A stretch of DNA of 46,208 nt, taken from positions 1,896 through 48,103 of the forward strand of contig DEAU01000024.1 of the NCBI GenBank assembly GCA_002348705.1, read 5' to 3'. The position numbers and the translations under genes are program-made. The notes below the pieces were generated by a model. The model ran no database searches. It saw only the letters and a list, made by a program, of their open reading frames with translations, and was not told the DNA's origin. The stretch is from Candidatus Neomicrothrix sp. UBA2974. GTDB lineage: Bacteria > Actinomycetota > Acidimicrobiia > Acidimicrobiales > MedAcidi-G1. Shown piece after piece: positions 41,449-46,208 of the stretch (its first letter is position 1; each line of letters starts with the position of its first letter).

Positions 41449-41505
41449 CCCGCTAGTCAAGAAGCAACCGACAAACCTGTTCGAGTATGTGAGCTCGGTG
41501 ACGGC

Positions 41506-42180
41506 TCAACTGTCGTCGGATTCGCCATCAACCAAACGCAAAGCCTTCCGCAATTCGCGACGGGTGAATTCGTCGCTAAGACTTGACTCGTCGCCGGGAT
41601 GTTCGACTAGCACCGGCGGATCAGCATCAAACTCAAGGCGCAGCGCCCGGCTCATCACGCCGTGCATAGCGTAGGTGCAGACGATGTAGGTGAGTTCGAG
41701 AACCTCCTCATCCGACAGGTGCTCCTGTAATGCGCCGAAAACTCCGTCAGGCACTCGTCCGTGCTGAATCGAGAGTGCGTCGGTGTAGGCCAAGACGGCC
41801 CGCTCTGCGTCGTCAAAGCACGCGGCGGTCTCCCAAGCCTCAATAGCGTCGATCTTCTCGTCCGATATTCCGACCGTTCGGCAGGCCTTGCGATGCTGCG
41901 AGTAGACGAATCGACTACCAACACACCAGCCAACGCGAGTCTGACCAAGTTCTCGCAATGTTGGATCAAGTCGCCGATTCTGACTGCGGTAGAGCGCTAT
42001 TCCGTCAATGGCGTGGTCAAAAATGTCAGGAACTAGGGCAAAAGTCGACCACCAATCACCCGGACTGCCGGTCGGAGTCCCAGGCTCGTCAATCGGGTCA
42101 CGATCACCAAACAACATCTGGAACAACGGCTGGGCACCGGGATGAAGATCCCTGCGCCGGACTCTCCGCAGACGAGGCAT
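41506..42180 (-). CDS. Carboxymuconolactone decarboxylase (AhpD-like) family protein
   Basis: A 224-residue CMD-fold protein. The helical core has 'LDPTLRELGQTRVGWCVGSRFVYSQH', the family pattern E...C-x-x-x...H, and 'AERAVLAYTDALSIQHGRVPDGVF', 'LELTYIVCTYAMHGVMSRAL'. AhpD-type proteins use a CxxC pair as thiol redox centre; here the second Cys is Ser (C86-V-G-S89), with His96 kept, so disulfide cycling of the usual kind is not expected. Function cannot be assigned beyond family; gamma-carboxymuconolactone decarboxylase is unlikely without the rest of the pathway. ATG start at 42178-42180; ribosome site weak. Confidence 0.8.
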   Translation of the reverse strand: MPRLRRVRRRDLHPGAQPLFQMLFGDRDPIDEPGTPTGSPGDWWSTFALVPDIFDHAIDGIALYRSQNRRLDPTLRELGQTRVGWCVGSRFVYSQHRKACRTVGISDEKIDAIEAWETAACFDDAERAVLAYTDALSIQHGRVPDGVFGALQEHLSDEEVLELTYIVCTYAMHGVMSRALRLEFDADPPVLVEHPGDESSLSDEFTRRELRKALRLVDGESDDS

Positions 42181-42256
42181 AGGCGGACCGTAGGCGCGGA
42201 CGGTGGTGCTCTTCCCAGCGGGAATAGCTTCCAGTCACCAGAGCCCCTGACAGGCG

Positions 42257-42811
42257 TCAGCTAATTGGGCTAGGCGATTCGACGGAACCGTCGACCGGCA
42301 TCACCTGAGGCAGACCGACAACGACCTGGGTCCGCATCACCTTGTCGATCAGTCGCTGGTTGCGAGCGTCCCAGACTGGCCACAGAATGTCGACGAGTTG
42401 CACGACGCTGCCGATGCCCTGGATCCCGCCCACCAAGACGGGAACCAACCACCGACCAACACCTCTCGCTCCCCCAGGTGGCTCTCCGGTGGCGACATCG
42501 ATGAGCTGAATCCTCCGACGCCGCTTACCCGGTGTAGTACCGCTGACTCCTTGCCGGTATCCGAACAGCCAACCACTCCAGACGAACGCGCCGAGGCCCA
42601 ATACCGCCCCCACGACAATTATCAGAACACCCGCACCATCGGCGACAAACCCTTCGACAGTTTCCTCCCAGCAGAGAACGAGACCAACAACCACGAAAAC
42701 GATTGGGACCACCAGCATGCTGAGAAAAAGAAGTATGTCGATGAACACCGCACCAGCCCGCGTCCACCAGCCCGCGGGGTCCAGGGCGACTGTTCCCGTG
42801 TCATCGAACAC
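42257..42811 (-). CDS. RDD-family membrane protein
   Basis: The 184-residue protein has three hydrophobic segments and the RDD pattern: 'GWWTRAGAVFIDILLFL' (Arg and Asp of the name), 'GTTPGKRRRRIQLIDV' and 'NQRLIDKVMRTQVV'. RDD proteins sit in the cytoplasmic membrane; some relatives take part in cation exchange, most are uncharacterised. GTG start at 42809-42811, close to and divergent from the PhyH-type oxygenase gene. Confidence 0.85.
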   Translation of the reverse strand: MFDDTGTVALDPAGWWTRAGAVFIDILLFLSMLVVPIVFVVVGLVLCWEETVEGFVADGAGVLIIVVGAVLGLGAFVWSGWLFGYRQGVSGTTPGKRRRRIQLIDVATGEPPGGARGVGRWLVPVLVGGIQGIGSVVQLVDILWPVWDARNQRLIDKVMRTQVVVGLPQVMPVDGSVESPSPIS

Positions 42812-42852
42812 GACCCAAGAGTAGGTTGCTCGGGATGGCCGTCGGGAGACAG

Positions 42853-43665
42853 ATGGTGCTGACTGACAGCCAGCACCACGCTTTTGCCGAAGACGGCGTT
42901 GTACACGTACCAGCGGCCGTCGAGCCCTCCTTCGTCACCGAGGTATGTGACCTGGCGGAACGTCAGTTAGCCGAACCTGGCCCCTGGACCACCGACACTG
43001 TCAATGACGACAGCCCGGGCCGCCTATTCACCACCCGGTACCTCTGGAGGGAAGATCCGGTCGCAAGGCGATTCGCCCTCGAATCAGGAGTCGCCGGCTT
43101 GGCAGCCAGCTGCCTGCGCTCTTCATCGGTCCGTCTCTATTTCGACCACCTACTCGTGAAAGAACCGGGGACTAAAGCACCGACTCCATGGCACCAGGAC
43201 ATCCCGTACTGGCCCTTCCTAGGCAAATCGATCTGCTCTGTGTGGGTGGCGTGCTCATCGGCCACGGTCGAGGACAGCTCACTGGAGTTCGTGCGAGGAT
43301 CACACCGCTGGGACCGTTACTTCGCTCCCGAGTCGTTCGACGGTTCGGACGGTTGGACCACGGACTTCGAGGGCGAACGAATACCAGACATTGAGGCCGA
43401 TCGGTCCGGATACGACATCATTGGATTCGACGTCGAACCGGGTGACGCCATCGTATTCTCGGCGTGGATCATCCACGGTGCTCGCGGCAACGCTGGCGCC
43501 GGTCGACGTGTGGCATTGTCGACGCGGTGGCTTGGCGATGACACCGTCTGGCATCCACACCCGGGATGCGACCCGACGGTCACCCAAGCCGACACCACGG
43601 TCTCGCCAGGCGAGTACCCGGACGACAACGACCGATTCCCGGTGGGCTGGCCTGTTTCGACCTAG
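42853..43665 (+). CDS. Phytanoyl-CoA dioxygenase (PhyH) family protein
   Basis: A 270-residue Fe(II)/2OG oxygenase. The triad is H114-x-D116 in 'PWHQDIPYWPF' and H208 in 'WIIHGARGN', with an Arg about eleven residues on in 'GRRVALSTRW'. Length and motif order fit PhyH enzymes that hydroxylate acyl-CoA, ectoine-like or other small molecules. It is not similar in motif context to the oxygenase at 39168 and so is probably unrelated in substrate. The ATG at 42853 is preferred over upstream TTG/ATG because a GGGAG site precedes it and the family begins near there. Confidence 0.82.
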   Translation: MVLTDSQHHAFAEDGVVHVPAAVEPSFVTEVCDLAERQLAEPGPWTTDTVNDDSPGRLFTTRYLWREDPVARRFALESGVAGLAASCLRSSSVRLYFDHLLVKEPGTKAPTPWHQDIPYWPFLGKSICSVWVACSSATVEDSSLEFVRGSHRWDRYFAPESFDGSDGWTTDFEGERIPDIEADRSGYDIIGFDVEPGDAIVFSAWIIHGARGNAGAGRRVALSTRWLGDDTVWHPHPGCDPTVTQADTTVSPGEYPDDNDRFPVGWPVST

Positions 43666-43766
43666 GCCCGAGCACTCCCGCAGGAGCTCGCCGATTTCTG
43701 AGACGGTAAGACCCTCTTTTACCCCATGACGATCTAAGGCGCGGCGCTAGGGACCCGCCCTGAGTC

Positions 43767-44981
43767 TTACTCGATCCGCATACCGGAAATCGCCCTCGCA
43801 ATCACCAACTGTTGGATCTGCTCCGTGCCCTCAAAAATGTCGTGGATCTTGGCATCCCGATGCCACCGCTCTACCGGTACCTCCCGGGTGTAGCCCGCAC
43901 CACCGAGGATCTGTATCGCCCGCTCCGTCACCCAAGTGGCCGTCCGTGCCGCCTTCAATTTGGCCATCGAGCCCTCAGCATTAACGAATCCACCACGCTT
44001 GCCCAACCAAGCAGCCCGCCACACCATCATCCGACTGGCCTCGATCTCAGTGGCCATATCAGCCAACATGAAGGCGATCCCCTGATTGGCGATAATGGGT
44101 CGGCCAAAAGCTTGGCGCTCCTTGGCGTACTCAAGTGAGTACTCGAAAGCAGCTCGAGCCACGCCGATCGCTTGAGCACCGACGGCTGGTCGGGTGGCCT
44201 CGAAGGTCTGCATGGCGGCTTGAGCGTTGCCCTTTTCGCCACGACGTACCCGGTCGAGACGCTCGTCGAGTTTCTCCTTGCCACCCAAGAGACAGCCTCC
44301 GGGTACTCGCACGTCGGTAAGAATCACCTCAGCAGTGTGACTGGCTCGGATGCCGTGTTTCTTGTACTTCTGACCCTGAGCCAGCCCGGGCGTTCCGGGA
44401 GGGACAACGAACGAGGCATGCCCTTTCGATCCCAACTCAGGATCGACCACAGCGACAACCACGTGGACATCGGCAATACCACCGTTGGTAATCCAGGCCT
44501 TGGCACCGTTTAGAACCCATTCGTCCTTAACTTCGTCGTGCACGGCCCGGGCTCGGTAGCCACCGACATCCGAGCCAGCATTCGCCTCACTGGCACAAAA
44601 CGCTCCTAGGCGCACGTCGTCAGCGGTGCCGTAGCACTGGGGCACCCATTCCATGACCTGTTCCTGAGTGCCCGAAGCGGCAATCCCGGCCGCCGCGAGG
44701 CCACTACCCATGATGGCCATACCGATTCCGGCGTCGCCCCAGAACAGCTCCTCGATGGCCACCGGCATGGTTAGGCCGGTCTTGTCGCCGAGCATCCCCT
44801 GGGCAAGGAAATCCCAACCGTACAGGCCGATCTGTGCCGCTTCCTGTACGACGGGCCAGGGAAATTCCTCCCGCTCGTCCCAATCCTCGGCAGCCGGTCG
44901 GATCACGTCGACAGCAAACTGGTGGATCCAGTCCCGGAGCTGCTCTTGGTCCTCGGTCAATTCCAGGTTGAACTCGTTCAT
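43767..44981 (-). CDS. Acyl-CoA dehydrogenase
   Basis: The 404-residue FAD enzyme carries 'FCASEANAGSDVGGYRA' (flavin loop), 'WVLNGAKAWITNGG', 'RQAFGRPIIANQGIAFMLADMATEIEASRMM' and the catalytic Glu in 'FEGTEQIQQL'. It differs from the acyl-CoA dehydrogenase at 26069 in having an extended loop 'GGKEKLDERLDRVRRGEKGNAQ', so the two are distant paralogues. Acyl substrate is unknown. Its ATG overlaps the TGA of the upstream MFS gene (ATGA), showing that uptake or export and beta-oxidation may be produced together. Confidence 0.9.
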   Translation of the reverse strand: MNEFNLELTEDQEQLRDWIHQFAVDVIRPAAEDWDEREEFPWPVVQEAAQIGLYGWDFLAQGMLGDKTGLTMPVAIEELFWGDAGIGMAIMGSGLAAAGIAASGTQEQVMEWVPQCYGTADDVRLGAFCASEANAGSDVGGYRARAVHDEVKDEWVLNGAKAWITNGGIADVHVVVAVVDPELGSKGHASFVVPPGTPGLAQGQKYKKHGIRASHTAEVILTDVRVPGGCLLGGKEKLDERLDRVRRGEKGNAQAAMQTFEATRPAVGAQAIGVARAAFEYSLEYAKERQAFGRPIIANQGIAFMLADMATEIEASRMMVWRAAWLGKRGGFVNAEGSMAKLKAARTATWVTERAIQILGGAGYTREVPVERWHRDAKIHDIFEGTEQIQQLVIARAISGMRIE

Positions 44982-46189
44982 AATGGCTTACCCGGGGTCG
45001 AAGGCTCCGTACCCGACGGTAGAACCGCTAGCGCCAGCACTGCCAATGCGGCAGCTACCAAGTAGGGAGCGCTCAAGCCCAACTGATCAAAAAGCCCTCC
45101 CGCAATCAGCGGCCCGGCAATTCGCCCTAGGGCCCCAGCTCCCTGCTGGAGGCCAAGCGCCGCTCCCCGAGCGGATGAATCCACATGCTCAACCGTTGCA
45201 TTGGAAAGGGTCGGGCCGAACACCCCCTGACCCACAACCATCAGGATCAAAGCCGCTGCTAGACCGCCCCAACCGCCGCCGATAGACAAAACGACCATCC
45301 CGGCCGCCACCAAAAGCAGGGCAATCCGCAACGCACGGCGGGAGCCCAGGCCCGCGTTGACCGGACCAACGATCAGTGTCTGCACCGCCACCATCAAGAG
45401 GCCTATCGAGGCGAACAAACCGTAGACCGTCGGATCTCCCACCTCCGGAAACCGTCGCTCGATCAACATCGCAAACGTGGCCTCAAACCCGGCAAAACCC
45501 AGCATCGAGACCATTGAAAGAAGCGCAAGACGCCGAACCACCGGACCTGCTGCACCCCACCCGAACCTCACCTCGACTTTCGACGATGAAGAGGATCGAC
45601 CACCGGGTATACGCACCAAAGCCAAACAGGCGTTAGCGGCGGCAAGAGCGGCTGCTACCAAGAACGGCAGTTCACGCCCCCCTAGAGCAGCAAACGAGCC
45701 GATCAACGGACCAGCCACAAACCCCACCCCGAAGGCAGCAGCTAGTAAACCAAGCAGGCGCGGCCGTTCTTCTGGCTCGGCCAGATCCGAAACCGCCGCC
45801 TGACCCACCGCGTACGAAGAGCCAGAAAAGCCGTCTAGCGCTCGCCCGAGATACAGCACCCATAACGCCCCAGCCAGGCCCGTTACTAGGCTTCCAGCCG
45901 ACGAACCCACCAGAGCCATGACCAATACCGGCCGCCGACCGAAACGATCCGACAAGCGGCCCCACAGCGGTGCAGCCACTACCTGGGCGGCCGAAAACAC
46001 CGCCAGAAGAGCTGCAGCCAATGCTGGCGACGCTCCGAAGTCCTCTGCGTAAAGGGGCAAGACCGGAAGCACGATCCCGAACCCAACCATGTCCAGCGCC
46101 ACAGTGACCCAGACCACCCCGAACCCTCGGGGAACCTTCGGTCGACTAGACGCTGACGGGCCGTCGGTAGAGCGTTTCACGGCGGGCAC
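44978..46189 (-). CDS. MFS transporter, DHA1/TetA-like
   Basis: A 403-residue major facilitator with twelve predicted membrane segments. The first helix 'LDMVGFGIVLPVLPLYAEDFG' and motif A 'GRLSDRFGRRPVLVMAL' are typical of the DHA1 group that includes TetA and multidrug exporters; 'GRALDGFSGSSYAVGQAAVSDL' corresponds to the central motif of TetA-like proteins. Proton-driven efflux is likely by family; the substrate is unknown and genuine tetracycline resistance should not be assumed. It ends within the start codon of the acyl-CoA dehydrogenase gene. Only 19 bases remain before the window edge, so no promoter can be described. Confidence 0.85.
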   Translation of the reverse strand: MPAVKRSTDGPSASSRPKVPRGFGVVWVTVALDMVGFGIVLPVLPLYAEDFGASPALAAALLAVFSAAQVVAAPLWGRLSDRFGRRPVLVMALVGSSAGSLVTGLAGALWVLYLGRALDGFSGSSYAVGQAAVSDLAEPEERPRLLGLLAAAFGVGFVAGPLIGSFAALGGRELPFLVAAALAAANACLALVRIPGGRSSSSSKVEVRFGWGAAGPVVRRLALLSMVSMLGFAGFEATFAMLIERRFPEVGDPTVYGLFASIGLLMVAVQTLIVGPVNAGLGSRRALRIALLLVAAGMVVLSIGGGWGGLAAALILMVVGQGVFGPTLSNATVEHVDSSARGAALGLQQGAGALGRIAGPLIAGGLFDQLGLSAPYLVAAALAVLALAVLPSGTEPSTPGKPL

Positions 46190-46208
46190 GCTAGCGGGGC
46201 TCCGCGGA

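Noticed and set aside
42247..42260. CTGAC-AGGC-GTCAG hairpin at the end of the RDD gene
   Set aside because: Short stem, no T-run, and it overlaps the stop codon; likely chance.
44978..46189. Calling the MFS gene a tetracycline resistance determinant
   Set aside because: Motifs show only DHA1/TetA-like membership; there is no TetR-type regulator beside it and no support for that substrate.

Overview
The window looks like a chromosomal segment from a high-GC actinobacterium, most probably an uncultured, perhaps marine, member of the Acidimicrobiia. This placement is inference from gene content: two luciferase-type oxidoreductases (one of the F420-dependent type), a DUF3516 helicase, a DtxR-type iron regulator, a Cys-less thiolase-like protein, many CoA- and amidohydrolase-type catabolic genes, frequent GTG/TTG starts and some starts without a Shine-Dalgarno sequence. 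No rRNA, tRNA, CRISPR array, insertion sequence or phage gene was seen. Coding density is high and no gap exceeds 300 bases. The two longest gaps are 27227-27514 and 37953-38215; I see no gene or convincing structure in either beyond promoter space.

1-10.8 kb: an iron-uptake locus interleaved with cell-envelope sugar genes. It starts with a truncated lipoprotein carrying a Ser/Gly/Ala repeat (minus strand). Then come a ferric-iron ABC ATPase, an FAD amine-oxidase-like protein, a flippase-like/GT2 glycosyltransferase fusion (minus), the ferric-iron binding lipoprotein and permease, a GT-C-like membrane protein, a DtxR-family regulator and a sugar-nucleotide epimerase. DtxR-type operator candidates lie at 439-452, 4778-4796 and 10742-10755, so the locus appears to contain its own regulator and three of its sites.

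10.8-27.3 kb: general lipid/CoA and housekeeping genes. These are a thiolase-like protein, a nitronate monooxygenase-like protein, an SDR, an acyl-CoA ligase and an ABM-domain protein, followed by a tightly packed tag/LLM oxidoreductase/helicase unit. A long minus-strand run follows: acyl-CoA dehydrogenase, orphan CoxL-like molybdenum hydroxylase, GTK/KAT-type aminotransferase, omega-amidase and polyprenyl synthase. The aminotransferase/amidase pair is a recognisable glutamine-transaminase/omega-amidase module.

27.5-33.5 kb: an SRPBCC protein, an F420-type LLM oxidoreductase, two amidohydrolases, a ColD/RfbH-like PLP enzyme with His in place of the catalytic Lys, and a TetR regulator. Perfect inverted repeats lie in front of the first amidohydrolase and between the PLP enzyme and tetR.

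33.5-46.2 kb: amino-acid and organic-acid catabolism. An AsnC/Lrp regulator is divergent from alanine dehydrogenase across a perfect palindrome. L-2-hydroxyglutarate oxidase and kynureninase follow. A three-gene plus-strand unit then combines a 3-hydroxyisobutyrate-dehydrogenase-like enzyme, a BesD/HalD-family Fe(II)/2OG enzyme with a hydroxylase-type HxD triad, and a sarcosine-oxidase-like flavoprotein. The window ends with a carboxymuconolactone-decarboxylase-like protein, an RDD protein, a second PhyH-type oxygenase, and an MFS transporter/acyl-CoA dehydrogenase pair overlapping by 4 bp. The most plausible undescribed system is the three-gene unit at 38216-41448; next are the ColD-like enzyme cluster and the atypical DtxR regulon.
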